The notes: generated by a model not told the origin, from the letters alone. 64,000 nucleotides of DNA from Marinomonas fungiae (GCF_001418205.1 NZ_LIQF01000003.1:62001-126000); one strand, 5' to 3'. Positions 28,258 to 38,244 are shown, counted from the stretch's first letter. Made by a program: numbers and translations.

Positions 28258-29094
28258 ATTAGCAGTTCTGTTTTCGTTTCAGGCAAAGTTTCCAGTGTAC
28301 GTGTTGTTGTGCTGGTGTTGCTTTCTGCTGCGATGATCGTAGGGGATTTGCAGTACAAAGTATTTAGCCCCATTCGCCCTTACTTGAGTTGGCTTGTTAC
28401 GCCAATTCAAGTAGTTGTTGGTGCGCCTCAAAAAATGATTAGCTGGGCAGAAATGCACCTTGATAGTCGAGAGGATCTTGTTTATCAAAATCAAAGCTTA
28501 AGTCAAGAACTGCTGATGCTTCGTCGGCAGTTACAACTTTTTGAGTCATTGAAAGCTGAAAACGTTCGTCTACGTGAATTATTAGATGCATCGCAGCGAG
28601 TAGATGAAAAAGTAGTGATGGGCGAAGTGATCGGCTTTGATCAAAATGCTTACAGCCATAAAATCCTTATTGATAAAGGTTTCTCTAGCGGTGCTTACGT
28701 CGGACAGCCAGTTTTGGATGCTACGGGTGTTTTGGGGCAAGTCGTTGAAACCTCCGCATATACCAGTCGTGTTCTACTGATCGCTGATGCCAGTCACTTT
28801 GTGCCAGTACAATTAGCTCGTACGGGGTTTCGTAGCATATTGCGCGGTACAGGGGATATGAAGCGTATGGAGTTGATGAGCGTGCCCCATACGGCGGACA
28901 TCAAAAAAGGGGATATCTTGACTACCAGTGGCTTAGCAAACCGTTTTCCAGTGGGCTATCCCGTGGGTGTTGTGCGCAAAGTCACCCATGAGTCAGGCAA
29001 ACCATACGCTGATGTTGAAGTAGTGCCATTGGCACAGCTCGGGCGCAGTCGTCATGTGATGTTAATAGAACGCGCTAAAGGAGGTAGTAAATGA
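28258..29094 (+). CDS. mreC: rod-shape-determining protein MreC (probable ATT start)
   Basis: A bitopic inner-membrane protein that links MreB to periplasmic wall synthases. A membrane helix (about residues 15-33), a coiled coil (LSQELLMLRRQLQLFESLKAENVRLRELL region) and the C-terminal beta domains are normal. The first ATG/GTG/TTG in frame is a GTG at 28309, inside the membrane helix, which would remove the cytoplasmic tail. Upstream in frame is an ATT at 28258 with AGGAG eight bases before it. Starting there gives a 278-residue protein beginning SSSVFVSGK..., which aligns with the short tail of other MreC proteins. ATT initiation is rare (known for infC), so this start is an inference. Confidence 0.85.
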   Translation: MSSSVFVSGKVSSVRVVVLVLLSAAMIVGDLQYKVFSPIRPYLSWLVTPIQVVVGAPQKMISWAEMHLDSREDLVYQNQSLSQELLMLRRQLQLFESLKAENVRLRELLDASQRVDEKVVMGEVIGFDQNAYSHKILIDKGFSSGAYVGQPVLDATGVLGQVVETSAYTSRVLLIADASHFVPVQLARTGFRSILRGTGDMKRMELMSVPHTADIKKGDILTTSGLANRFPVGYPVGVVRKVTHESGKPYADVEVVPLAQLGRSRHVMLIERAKGGSK

Positions 29095-29564
29095 AATCCT
29101 CCATCGTGTTTTTTTTAACTTTTATTGTTGCCTTGATGCTAGAAGGGTTGGTTTTTCCTACCTCATTGATTTGGTACAAACCTGAATGGACGCTGTTGGT
29201 CATTCTTTACTGGGTACTGGCATTGCCACTAAAAGTAGGGGTTGGTATTGCTTGGATATTGGGTTTGTTGGTGGATCTATTGCAAGGTGGCGTTATTGGA
29301 CAACATTCTTTAACTTATGTCATCGTCACAGCAACCTGCGCGACGCTTTACAAGCGTTTGCGTATGTATCGACGTTGGCAGCAAAGTATTTTTATTTTTC
29401 TATTAATTTCAATCAACCAGTTGGTTGGCTTTTGGATCGACCATTACACCGGCGATGCAGAGCCAACTTTGATGATCTTTATGCCTGCTATTATTTCGGC
29501 ACTGATTTGGCCGTGGATATTTGTATTGCTGCGTAGTATTCGTCGGTTGTATTCGATTCAGTAA
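29091..29564 (+). CDS. mreD: rod-shape-determining protein MreD
   Basis: A 157-residue membrane protein with about five helices, the third member of the Mre elongation complex. Motifs such as PEWTLLVILYWVLALP and WILGLLVDLLQGGVIGQHSLTY are characteristic. It overlaps mreC by four bases (ATGA) and is followed nine bases later by maf, the usual order. Confidence 0.92.
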   Translation: MKSSIVFFLTFIVALMLEGLVFPTSLIWYKPEWTLLVILYWVLALPLKVGVGIAWILGLLVDLLQGGVIGQHSLTYVIVTATCATLYKRLRMYRRWQQSIFIFLLISINQLVGFWIDHYTGDAEPTLMIFMPAIISALIWPWIFVLLRSIRRLYSIQ

Positions 29565-29573
29565 AGGCCCTTC

Positions 29574-30170
29574 ATGATTATTCTTGCTTCAGCATCGCCT
29601 AGACGAAAAGAATTGTTATCTACCTTGGTTAATGAGTTTTCCGTTATACCTGCGGATATTGATGAGACGCCTTATCCTTTGGAAAGGCCTGAAGAATATG
29701 TGGTGCGCATGGCTCGCGAGAAAGCTGAAGCCATTGCAAGCCAGCCAAGCTTGTCGCATCGCGATATTATTATTGCATCGGATACTAGCGTCGTTTTGGG
29801 TAAAGATATACTGGGGAAGCCTGATAGCTTAGAGCACGCAAAACAAATGTTGCGCGCCTTATCGGGGCAAACACATCAGGTAATGACATCATTATGTGTA
29901 TGCAATGGCGGATTAAACCGTGTTGCGACTTGTAATGTTGTCTCAGCTGTTGAGTTTAGGGATATTTCTGATCTTGAAATTGAGCAATACTGGCGTACGG
30001 GTGAACCGGTTGATAAGGCGGGCGCCTATGCGATACAAGGGCTTGGCGGTATGTTTGTAAAGCATATTTCAGGCTCTTTTTCCGCTGTTGTCGGACTTCC
30101 TGTCTATGAAGTGACTCAGTTATTAAGCGAATTTGGTGTGAGCCCTTTAAAGGAGAAAGTTCGTGAGTGA
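29574..30170 (+). CDS. maf: Maf-family nucleoside triphosphate pyrophosphatase (YhdE type)
   Basis: A 198-residue Maf/HAM1-fold pyrophosphatase; YhdE-type members hydrolyse dTTP, UTP and modified pyrimidine triphosphates to monophosphates. The N-terminal LASASPRRKELL, DIDETPYP and ASDTSVVL motifs, and DKAGAYAIQGLGG, are conserved. It lies between mreD and rng, overlapping rng by eight bases. Confidence 0.92.
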   Translation: MIILASASPRRKELLSTLVNEFSVIPADIDETPYPLERPEEYVVRMAREKAEAIASQPSLSHRDIIIASDTSVVLGKDILGKPDSLEHAKQMLRALSGQTHQVMTSLCVCNGGLNRVATCNVVSAVEFRDISDLEIEQYWRTGEPVDKAGAYAIQGLGGMFVKHISGSFSAVVGLPVYEVTQLLSEFGVSPLKEKVRE

Positions 30171-31617
30171 AGATGTATTAATTAATGTCACTCCCATGGA
30201 GATCCGCGTTGCGCTGGTTGAAAATGGAGTGCTGCAAGAAGTTTACATTGAGCGATCTACCCGCAAAGGGATCGTAGGTAATATCTATCAAGGTAGAGTG
30301 GTGCGTGTCTTGCCCGGTATGCAGGCAGCCTTTGTTGACATTGGGCTTGAGCGTGCGGCGTTTATTCATGTCTCCGAAGTCGCTGACCGAGATTCGGTAA
30401 ATGCTAGTGATCAGATTGGTGATTACTTGCGTGAAGGGCAATCTTTGGTAGTACAAGTAACGAAAGACCCGATTAGTACCAAAGGTGCTCGTTTAACCAC
30501 GCATTTATCAATTCCATCGCGTTACTTGGTATACATGCCGGACCAGGCGCATGTAGGTGTGAGTCAGCGGATTGATAATGAGGAAGAGCGCGAGCGCTTG
30601 AAATCGCTTGTTTCCAAGGCCCTAGAAGATCGGGATGAAACCAGCGGCTACATTCTGCGCACAGCGGCAGAACGTGCTGGGGAAGAGGAGATTCTTGCTG
30701 ATATCAATTTCTTAACACGCCTATGGCAATCGGTTAAAAAGCGCATCACCAGCACTAAAGCCCCTGCTATTATCTATGAAGACTTGCCGCTTCATTTGCG
30801 AACAATGCGTGATCTCGTCAGTATATCGACCGAGAAAATTCGCATAGATTCCCGTGAGAACTATGCAAAATTGCGAGGTTTTGCGGAAGACTTTATTCCA
30901 GACTTGATGGATCGCATCGAATACTATCCCGGTGAGCGCCCAATATTTGACCTTTACAGTGTTGAAGATGAAATACAACGTGCTTTAGATCGTAAGGTAC
31001 AGCTTAAATCCGGTGGTTACTTGTTAATCGAACAAACCGAATCGATGACAACGATTGACGTCAATACCGGTGCGTTTGTAGGGAGTCGAAACCTAGAAGA
31101 AACCATTTATAAAACCAATCTGGAGGCGGCTACGGCCATAGGGCGTCAGCTGCGTTTGCGTAATCTTGGTGGCATCATCATTATTGATTTTATTGATATG
31201 GAAGATGAAGAGCATAAACGTCAAGTGTTACGTATGTTGGAAAAAATACTTGAAACCGATCATGCCAAAACCAAAATTACGGGTGTTTCAGAACTAGGAT
31301 TGGTGGAAATGACTCGTAAGCGTACTCGCGAGAGTTTGGGGCAGGTTCTGTGTGAGCCCTGCCGCTCATGTCGTGGTAGTGGTGTTGTGAAAACACCTGA
31401 AACAGTTTGCTACGAGATATTGCGAGAAATTATGCGTGCAGATCGGGCATACAACTCTCACACTTATACGGTCTTGGCGAGCAACTCTGTGGTTGAGCGC
31501 TTTTTGGATGAAGACAGTAGTGCTGTAGCAGAATTGGAAGCTTTCATAAGCAAAACCATTCGGTTCCAAGTGGATCCAGTCTACACTCAAGATCAATATG
31601 ATGTAGTACTGCGATAA
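30163..31617 (+). CDS. rng: ribonuclease G
   Basis: A 484-residue single-strand endoribonuclease of the RNase E/G family that matures the 5' end of 16S rRNA and degrades some mRNAs. An S1 RNA-binding region is at the N-terminus (about 35-130). The catalytic DNase-I-like domain has TTIDVNTGAFVG and IIIIDFIDM, which carry the metal-binding aspartates. The zinc-link cysteines are in CEPCRSC. It lacks the long C-terminal scaffold of RNase E. The GTG start follows an AGGAG site inside the end of maf. Confidence 0.94.
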   Translation: MSEDVLINVTPMEIRVALVENGVLQEVYIERSTRKGIVGNIYQGRVVRVLPGMQAAFVDIGLERAAFIHVSEVADRDSVNASDQIGDYLREGQSLVVQVTKDPISTKGARLTTHLSIPSRYLVYMPDQAHVGVSQRIDNEEERERLKSLVSKALEDRDETSGYILRTAAERAGEEEILADINFLTRLWQSVKKRITSTKAPAIIYEDLPLHLRTMRDLVSISTEKIRIDSRENYAKLRGFAEDFIPDLMDRIEYYPGERPIFDLYSVEDEIQRALDRKVQLKSGGYLLIEQTESMTTIDVNTGAFVGSRNLEETIYKTNLEAATAIGRQLRLRNLGGIIIIDFIDMEDEEHKRQVLRMLEKILETDHAKTKITGVSELGLVEMTRKRTRESLGQVLCEPCRSCRGSGVVKTPETVCYEILREIMRADRAYNSHTYTVLASNSVVERFLDEDSSAVAELEAFISKTIRFQVDPVYTQDQYDVVLR

Positions 31618-31631
31618 CAAAGGAATAGTAC

Positions 31632-34600
31632 ATGCGGGTATTTAAGGCAACGGCAATCTTCACCTTTTGGATCGTGGTGACGGCCAGTGTGCTTATGGCT
31701 GGCGTTGTCTTGCTCGCAAAGTACAGCCTGCCGTGGCTTAATGCTTATCAGCCACAAATAGAGCGTAACCTTACACAGCTTACTGGCATGAAAGTTCAGG
31801 TAGGTCAGTTGCTAGGGGAGCTTAATGGTGTCAACGCAGAGCTTAATGTCGCAAATATTAGCGTGAGCACCGCTGATCAAGAGGGTGCGATTCAAGTAGA
31901 TAACTTGAGTTTAGAGCTTGATATTCCCAGAACATTATTAACATTCACTCCTCAGTTCAAAAATGTGTCAGTTTCCGGTGTCAGTGTTTTGCTGCAAGAA
32001 GACGGTGCCGGAAATATTGCTTTACGTGGCGTGGCTGACTCTACAAAGGCTTCTGGCGGCACGAATGTCGCTATGTCTCGAGTGTTAAATTACGCGGCTG
32101 AACAGCAGCAGATGACGCTCTCGAATGTAGTAATCAATATCAACAGTCCTCGATTTTCTGATGTAACAATCGCCATCCCTGAAACCTATTTACTCAAACA
32201 ATCCTCACAAACCCTGTTGCGCACAGATGTGTTTGTTAATGATGTTGAGCGACCGATTGAGGTCCGTGCGCAAATGAATACGGACCTGACGAACTTCTTG
32301 CAGCAGCAAGTGCAGGCGTCTGTGGTGGTGCCTGACATGAACGTATCTTTGGGTTGGTTGGAATCCGGTGCTTTAGCAAAGTTAGCGGGACTCAGTGTTG
32401 CGGGAAACTACTGGCTAACCTACCAGCCAAACAAGGGTGTGACAGTGCAGGCGGAACGCAGTCGTTTGAAGCTGGAATTTGTTGATCAAGCTCCCTTGTT
32501 TATGACGTCGGATTGGCGACTAAGAGCAAATTCAAATAGCATCAATGCAACGGTTACTAATCTGGCATTTAATCATGATAGCCGACTCTATGAAGGGGTG
32601 GACATTAAGGCGGAGTGGGAACGTGAGGATAACCGTACATTTGTTATTTTCAACAAAATGGATGCTGAAATTGCCAACCGTGTCGCATTGAATTTTGTAC
32701 CTGAGGATTGGTTGCTAGCCAAAATTTTAACTGGTTTAAGTCCTCGTGGTGAAGCTCAGAATGCTTCCCTACGTGTTTGGCATGATGATGGCAAATTACG
32801 CTATCAATATTTAAGTAACTTACTTGATGCTCAAGTGGATGGATATAATGGTATTCCATCAGTCAATCATGTTTATGGCTTGTTTTCCTTAACCGACTCT
32901 CAGGGCAGTGTTGAATTTAAGAATCAGCAGGCTACTTTAGCTTTTCCGACTGTTTACGAAGACAGTTGGGAGATAGAGCGGGCTAGGGGAGAAGTCTCTT
33001 GGCAATTGCATGACAATGCTTTTGTCGTGACAGGCCGAGACCTTTTTTTAGAACGCAATGGTGCCACCATTCAAGGGGGATTCCATCTTGAGCAGCCTCT
33101 TGAAAATACAGGGGTTGGGGATGATTGGTTGGCCATTGATCTCAACGCACAAAATGTTCCTGAGCAGGACCGAATGACTTTTGTTCCGCCAAATGTTTTG
33201 TCAAATGATCTAACGCAATGGTTGGAAAGCGCGTTGGGGGACGGTGTAGCGGAGAAAGTGGACCTGTTGTTGCGAACTGGCTTGAAAAAGGGGGATGTGC
33301 CACATCTTCGTTTGGCTATCGATGCCAAACTTGATCAAGTTGCTTTTGCCGATGATTGGCCTGCGCCGAAGAATGTTGACGGCAAAGTTTTTGTTGATGA
33401 TCAGCAAGTAAGTGTCGATGTTAAAAGTGCGGTATTTTCGGGTCTACCAGTCCAAAATATTCAGATCACCGTACCGATACACGGAGATCGGGCGGGGTGG
33501 ATCGACGTTAAAGGGCAGGTTCAGCACGATGCAGGAAAAGTTTTGGCAGCCCTGGCAAAGACGCCTTTGAAAGATTCAGTATTAGAGCCTTTTGTTGATT
33601 GGCAAGCAACGGGATCTGTTTCGGGAGATTTTGCTGTTAGTGTGCCGATTCAAGGGCAAAAAGAAGATCCCGATGTGGCTTTGAATTTGGCCTTCGAAGG
33701 AAATTCCATTAATCTTGCGCAAATAGCGCTCCCTGTCGCAATAGAAAAAGGGGCGTTGCATTTCAATAGTCAACAAGGCATTCATAATACTCGTTTTAAA
33801 GTGCAGACGTTAGGTGGTAGCACGGATTTGGTATTGACCTCGGAGCGTACTTCTTCTGGCAGCCTAATTGTGGATGGTGTTTTAAATGGCGGCTTTGACA
33901 GTACTCAGCTTGCTAAGTGGCGCCAAGCACCTACTGCGATCTTGACTCGTCTACAAGGCGCAAGCACTTATTCTGCAAATCTAGCGATTGGTCGGACTTT
34001 GCCGGATCAGATTGATTTTAATCTTTCAAGCGATCTGAAAGGTGTTTCCCTTGCTTTGCCCTCGCCATTCACTAAGCGTTCTGATCAGCCTCGGCAAACA
34101 AATGTAAAAGTAAAGGTTTTGAAGGGTGAAGTACTGGTTGATGTGTCTTCTAGAGATTTGATTTATACCCAATTACTGGTTGAGGGTGGTGAGCTTCAGG
34201 GGGGCAATGTTTCTGCTCTCAAGCCTCTACCAAGTGATGTGAGTTTAAAAAAAGGGATGTCTTTTTACGGCCAATTTGATCGTTTCGACTGGCAAGCTTG
34301 GCAGCCTATTGTGAATGATTTTAGTGCCTCGACAGCCGCTAAGACGACAGAGAATGATCAGGTTTCCAATATTGCTACTGAACTTCCTACATGGGTTCGT
34401 GCCGCGGATATTTTAATTGATCAATTGCCTATAGATGAGAACAACCAACTCAATAACGTTAAGTTAACCTATTCGCGTGGCCAGGACGGGCATCCGTTGT
34501 CGGTGACATCCGATGAGTTAAATGCGGCGTTACGTCAGACCGATGTTGGCCCAGAGTTGCATATTCATTACCTAAATTGGCGTACTGGGGGGCAGGCAAG

Positions 34601-35468
34601 CGAGCAAGCCGCATCAGAAGAAGAGGTTGGAGGAATTGAGCCAAGTATTATTCCATCCATAGCGCTGCGAGTGGATCAGATCTATATTGATAACCGCCCT
34701 TATGGTGATTGGCAAGGGCAGGTGGTGAATTTAGGAAACAGTCTACGCATCGATGATATTTCTACTAGTTTGCCTAAGGGGCAATTCAAGGGGCAAATTT
34801 TCTGGCAAGGTGGAGCTCAGCCAAACGTTGAGCTAACAGTAAAGGGGCAAGGAGAGAACGCTCGTGAGTTAACCAAAAAATTCTCCTCGACGCCGTTTTT
34901 GTCATCCAACCGTTACCAAATGGATATTGCTTTGAGTTGGAAGGATTCCTTGCTGAAGTTTGACCGAAAAACCTTGAATGGTCGCATACAATTTAATGTT
35001 CAGGACGGTAACTTTAATCAAGTGGATCAGTTACCTCCGTTTCTGAAGCTATTAGGTATCTTTAACGTCGATGCGTTAGCCAAGCGTCTGACCTTTGATT
35101 TTTCAGATTTATATGAGTCGGGTACGCCGTTTGATCGATTTAGTAGCTCGTTGTTCATTACAAACGGCGTACTAAAGACTGCTGAGCCTGTGCGAATTGA
35201 ATCGCCTAGTGCTGAAATCACACTTCAAGGCAGTGCTGACCTCGTCAATGAGACCTTGAATGAGCGTTTGACGGCTACGGTCCCTATTAGTAGTAGTTTG
35301 CCAGTAGCAGGTTTGTTGCTGGCGACACCGCAGATTGCCGGTTTGCTCTATATTACTGATAAGCTGATTGGTGATCAGTTGTCCAAGGTAACGAGTATTC
35401 AGTACGAGATTGAGGGCTCATTTAGCAACCCAAAAGTCACCCCAGTTCCGTATTCTCCGATAAGGTAG
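31632..35468 (+). CDS. yhdP: YhdP-family AsmA-like envelope protein
   Basis: A 1278-residue protein with one N-terminal membrane helix (FWIVVTASVLMAGVVLLAKY) and a very long periplasmic region rich in beta-strand repeats. This is the DUF3971 plus AsmA C-terminal layout of the AsmA-like family that includes TamB and YhdP. In E. coli YhdP takes part in moving phospholipids from the inner to the outer membrane. Its place directly after rng is conserved in many gammaproteobacteria. Length agrees with the E. coli protein (about 1266). Confidence 0.9.
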   Translation: MRVFKATAIFTFWIVVTASVLMAGVVLLAKYSLPWLNAYQPQIERNLTQLTGMKVQVGQLLGELNGVNAELNVANISVSTADQEGAIQVDNLSLELDIPRTLLTFTPQFKNVSVSGVSVLLQEDGAGNIALRGVADSTKASGGTNVAMSRVLNYAAEQQQMTLSNVVININSPRFSDVTIAIPETYLLKQSSQTLLRTDVFVNDVERPIEVRAQMNTDLTNFLQQQVQASVVVPDMNVSLGWLESGALAKLAGLSVAGNYWLTYQPNKGVTVQAERSRLKLEFVDQAPLFMTSDWRLRANSNSINATVTNLAFNHDSRLYEGVDIKAEWEREDNRTFVIFNKMDAEIANRVALNFVPEDWLLAKILTGLSPRGEAQNASLRVWHDDGKLRYQYLSNLLDAQVDGYNGIPSVNHVYGLFSLTDSQGSVEFKNQQATLAFPTVYEDSWEIERARGEVSWQLHDNAFVVTGRDLFLERNGATIQGGFHLEQPLENTGVGDDWLAIDLNAQNVPEQDRMTFVPPNVLSNDLTQWLESALGDGVAEKVDLLLRTGLKKGDVPHLRLAIDAKLDQVAFADDWPAPKNVDGKVFVDDQQVSVDVKSAVFSGLPVQNIQITVPIHGDRAGWIDVKGQVQHDAGKVLAALAKTPLKDSVLEPFVDWQATGSVSGDFAVSVPIQGQKEDPDVALNLAFEGNSINLAQIALPVAIEKGALHFNSQQGIHNTRFKVQTLGGSTDLVLTSERTSSGSLIVDGVLNGGFDSTQLAKWRQAPTAILTRLQGASTYSANLAIGRTLPDQIDFNLSSDLKGVSLALPSPFTKRSDQPRQTNVKVKVLKGEVLVDVSSRDLIYTQLLVEGGELQGGNVSALKPLPSDVSLKKGMSFYGQFDRFDWQAWQPIVNDFSASTAAKTTENDQVSNIATELPTWVRAADILIDQLPIDENNQLNNVKLTYSRGQDGHPLSVTSDELNAALRQTDVGPELHIHYLNWRTGGQASEQAASEEEVGGIEPSIIPSIALRVDQIYIDNRPYGDWQGQVVNLGNSLRIDDISTSLPKGQFKGQIFWQGGAQPNVELTVKGQGENARELTKKFSSTPFLSSNRYQMDIALSWKDSLLKFDRKTLNGRIQFNVQDGNFNQVDQLPPFLKLLGIFNVDALAKRLTFDFSDLYESGTPFDRFSSSLFITNGVLKTAEPVRIESPSAEITLQGSADLVNETLNERLTATVPISSSLPVAGLLLATPQIAGLLYITDKLIGDQLSKVTSIQYEIEGSFSNPKVTPVPYSPIR

Positions 35469-35474
35469 TGCCCT

Positions 35475-36314
35475 ATGTCTAAGCTTTCAGTTGTTTCTAT
35501 TCAGCTCACCAGTGGTGCTGATTGGCAGGTCAATTTAAATACGGTGCTGGATTTGATGACAGCCGCTCTCGTACATGCTCCACGGTTAATTGTTTTGCCT
35601 GAGAACGTTTTTTTATTTGATGCCAAGCAAATGCGAGCTGTTGCGGAAGGTGAAGCGACGGAGCAGATTTTGAGCGCGCTTTCTGTTTTCGCCCAGCAAC
35701 ATCAAACCTATATCCTGATTGGCTCTCATCCTATGGCTTTCCGTCCCAATGGTGAACAGGTGGAAGGGGGACGAGTAAGACAGTCGAGTATTTTGATTTC
35801 TGATCAAGGAGAGCAGGTTGCTCGCTATGATAAGATTCATTTATTTGATGTGCAGGTGGCCGATAAGGCAGCGGTATATAAGGAATCCCGTTTTATTGAG
35901 CCCGGAGAGATTCAAGCAACCGTATTTGACATTGATGGTGTTGTTTTGGGCTTGAGTATTTGTTATGACCTGCGTTTTCCAGAGCTTTATCGTCTGCTTA
36001 TGGAAAAAGGTGCTGACTTGATAGCAGTGCCTTCGGCGTTTACCCATCGTACTGGTGCGGCGCACTGGCATGCGTTATTGCAAGCAAGAGCGATCGAAAA
36101 CCAGTGTTACATAACAGGGGTTAATCAAGCCGGTTGGCATAATGAGACGCGTCAAACCTATGGTAATACGGTCGCTTATTCGCCTTGGGGGGAGCGTTTG
36201 GCTTGTTTGGATGATGAGCAGGTGGCGTGGTTGCACTTTGAGGTGGATACTGAATATCGTCAGGCAATTAAAACGACAATGCCCTGTGCTGAGCATCGCC
36301 GTATTGTTAGCTAG
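35475..36314 (+). CDS. carbon-nitrogen hydrolase (nitrilase superfamily, Nit1/YbeM-like)
   Basis: A 279-residue nitrilase-fold amidase. The Glu-Lys-Cys triad is intact: Glu in VLPENVF, Lys in RYDKIHLFDV and Cys in SICYDLRFPELYR. Relatives hydrolyse deaminated glutathione or related amides as metabolite repair. It follows yhdP by six bases. In Pseudomonas-type genomes tldD follows here; instead the convergent yjgA gene begins only three bases later. Confidence 0.87.
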   Translation: MSKLSVVSIQLTSGADWQVNLNTVLDLMTAALVHAPRLIVLPENVFLFDAKQMRAVAEGEATEQILSALSVFAQQHQTYILIGSHPMAFRPNGEQVEGGRVRQSSILISDQGEQVARYDKIHLFDVQVADKAAVYKESRFIEPGEIQATVFDIDGVVLGLSICYDLRFPELYRLLMEKGADLIAVPSAFTHRTGAAHWHALLQARAIENQCYITGVNQAGWHNETRQTYGNTVAYSPWGERLACLDDEQVAWLHFEVDTEYRQAIKTTMPCAEHRRIVS

Positions 36315-36317
36315 GCG

Positions 36318-36848
36318 TTATAGAAGACCTAGTTGTGCGTCCTGTACTTCACGCAAGTACTTGAATAATTTCTTACGGCTGGTTGTCGCTGTTCCCGTTT
36401 CAGCTTCTTTCGTCGCCATGCGAACCAAAGAGCGAAGTTGCTGAATATCAACGGCTGGATTACGCTCAATGTATTCATCTAGAATCATTTTACTATTTTC
36501 GCCAATGAGTGCATCGCGAGTGGCTTCAAGCTGATGGAAGCGCTTATTGTTGGCAGCGGAGGTGCTGTCAAACAGTTCAAGTCGTGCAGCAATGGCATCA
36601 GAGTCTTCTGTGCGCATTACTTTACCAATGTACTGTAGATGACGACGTTTTGCGCCCCATTGCTTAATGCGATCAGCTTCTTCAAGTGCCGCGCGCAACG
36701 TATCAGACATGGGAACTTTCTTGCGCTGGTTAGGGCTTAGCTGAGTCAATTTTTCACCTAAGTCTTGCAGAGCTTCCATTTCTCTTTTTACTTGGGTTTT
36801 GCTTTTGTAATCGTCTTCGCTGTCGTCGTAATGTTCAAAATCTGTCAT
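36318..36848 (-). CDS. darP: ribosome-associated protein YjgA/DarP
   Basis: A 176-residue basic/acidic, mostly helical protein of the DUF615 family. In E. coli YjgA (DarP) associates with late 50S precursors. KSKTQVKREMEALQDLGEKL and KRHLQYIGKVMR are its hallmark segments. It is convergent with the nitrilase gene and downstream of mgtE on the minus strand. The usual divergent partner pmbA is not here. Confidence 0.88.
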   Translation of the reverse strand: MTDFEHYDDSEDDYKSKTQVKREMEALQDLGEKLTQLSPNQRKKVPMSDTLRAALEEADRIKQWGAKRRHLQYIGKVMRTEDSDAIAARLELFDSTSAANNKRFHQLEATRDALIGENSKMILDEYIERNPAVDIQQLRSLVRMATKEAETGTATTSRKKLFKYLREVQDAQLGLL

Positions 36849-36861
36849 GGTAAATTCGTTT

Positions 36862-38244
36862 CTATAGTAAAAAGAGAGTTGCTAACCCGAGAAAAGATAG
36901 GAAGCCTACCACATCTGTGACGGTGGTTAAAATAACACTGCCAGCTAATGCGGGATCTATACCTAATTTCTTTAAGGCAATCGGTAATAGGGTGCCAGTT
37001 AGGGCGGCAAATATTAAATTTATAATGATGGCTCCAGCGATGACATAGGCTATCTGCATATCACCAAACCACACTACAGTGAGCAGGGCAATCACGGTCG
37101 CCCAGAGAACTCCATTAATGAGGCCAACAATGATCTCACGGTTAAGAAGCCAACGGGCGTTTGAAGCGCCAATTTGGTTGAGCGCAATACCGCGTATGAC
37201 CAAGGTTAAGACTTGTGAGCCAGCGATGCCGCCCATGCTGGCGACAATAGGCATAAGGATGGCAAGTGCTACTACCTTGTCTAAGGTATCTTGAAATAAT
37301 CCAATAACATAAGACGCAATAAAGGCTGTGATAAGGTTAATGCCCAGCCATACTGCACGGCGACGTGTGGTTTGCATCACTGGTGCAAAGGTGTCTTCAT
37401 CGTCGTCCAAGCCAGCCATCTGTAGCATCGAGTGCTCGGCTTCATCACGAATGACGTCAACAACGTCATCGATGGTAATACGTCCCAGTAGTCTTTTGCT
37501 GTTCGGGTCAATTACGGGGGCTGAGACAAGGTCCATCTTTTCAAACAGCTGTGCTACTTCCGTAGCCGTTTGCTCTGCGTAGATCACATCACAGTCTGTT
37601 TCCATGATGTCTCTAACAGTCGTGTCCGTATCAGCAACCAGTAATTTTCGTAGAGGCAATATGCCAAGAAAACGGTCAGATCGGCTCACGACTAACAGGC
37701 TGTCGGTCATCTCAGGTAGCTCTGTATGGCGACGTAGAAAGCGAAACACAATATCAATAGTGATGTTCGGACGAATGGTGATGGTGTCCGTGTTCATCAA
37801 GCCCCCAGCCGAATCTTCTGGGTAGCTCATTAAGGATTCCATGCGCATACGATTCTGTGCGGTCATGGAAGCCAAAACTTCTTTTACTAAGGTTTCGGGC
37901 AGTTGCTGTAGGATGTCTGCGAGGTCGTCGTCATCGAAGCTTTCAGAAATGGCCAAAAGGCGCTCAGTATCCATGCTTTTCATGAACTGGATACTGATCT
38001 CTTCCGAGACGTATTGCAGAACGTCACCTTGCTTGTCGTGGTCGATTAGTTCCCACAACAATTTACGTTCTTTAGGTGGAGAGGATTCTAGAAGACGTGC
38101 AACATCCTGCGCAGGTAGAGCACCATTAAGCAAATATCGAATTTGCATCGTTGCTCCAGACTCAAGGGAGTCGGCAACGGTTTGTAAGTGTTCTAATGTC
38201 GTCTGATCGCTCACGGGGCTATTCGCCTTCTCCAAAACGGTCAT
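36862..38244 (-). CDS. mgtE: MgtE-family magnesium transporter
   Basis: A 460-residue Mg2+ channel/transporter. An N-terminal superhelical domain (DDDLADILQQLP near residue 105) is followed by a pair of CBS domains (about 135-255) that gate the pore by sensing Mg2+, and five membrane helices (about 285-460). The reading frame opens at an ATG that overlaps npr by 26 bases with a poor ribosome site. A GTG at 38214, preceded at about 11 bases by GGAGAAGG, would avoid the overlap and is a fair alternative. It is the last gene of the rpoN-ptsN-npr run. Confidence 0.9.
   Translation of the reverse strand: MTVLEKANSPVSDQTTLEHLQTVADSLESGATMQIRYLLNGALPAQDVARLLESSPPKERKLLWELIDHDKQGDVLQYVSEEISIQFMKSMDTERLLAISESFDDDDLADILQQLPETLVKEVLASMTAQNRMRMESLMSYPEDSAGGLMNTDTITIRPNITIDIVFRFLRRHTELPEMTDSLLVVSRSDRFLGILPLRKLLVADTDTTVRDIMETDCDVIYAEQTATEVAQLFEKMDLVSAPVIDPNSKRLLGRITIDDVVDVIRDEAEHSMLQMAGLDDDEDTFAPVMQTTRRRAVWLGINLITAFIASYVIGLFQDTLDKVVALAILMPIVASMGGIAGSQVLTLVIRGIALNQIGASNARWLLNREIIVGLINGVLWATVIALLTVVWFGDMQIAYVIAGAIIINLIFAALTGTLLPIALKKLGIDPALAGSVILTTVTDVVGFLSFLGLATLFLL

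Noticed and set aside
28309-29094. mreC starting at GTG 28309
   Set aside because: This cuts off the N-terminal tail and part of the membrane helix and has no ribosome site; the ATT at 28258 with AGGAG fits better.
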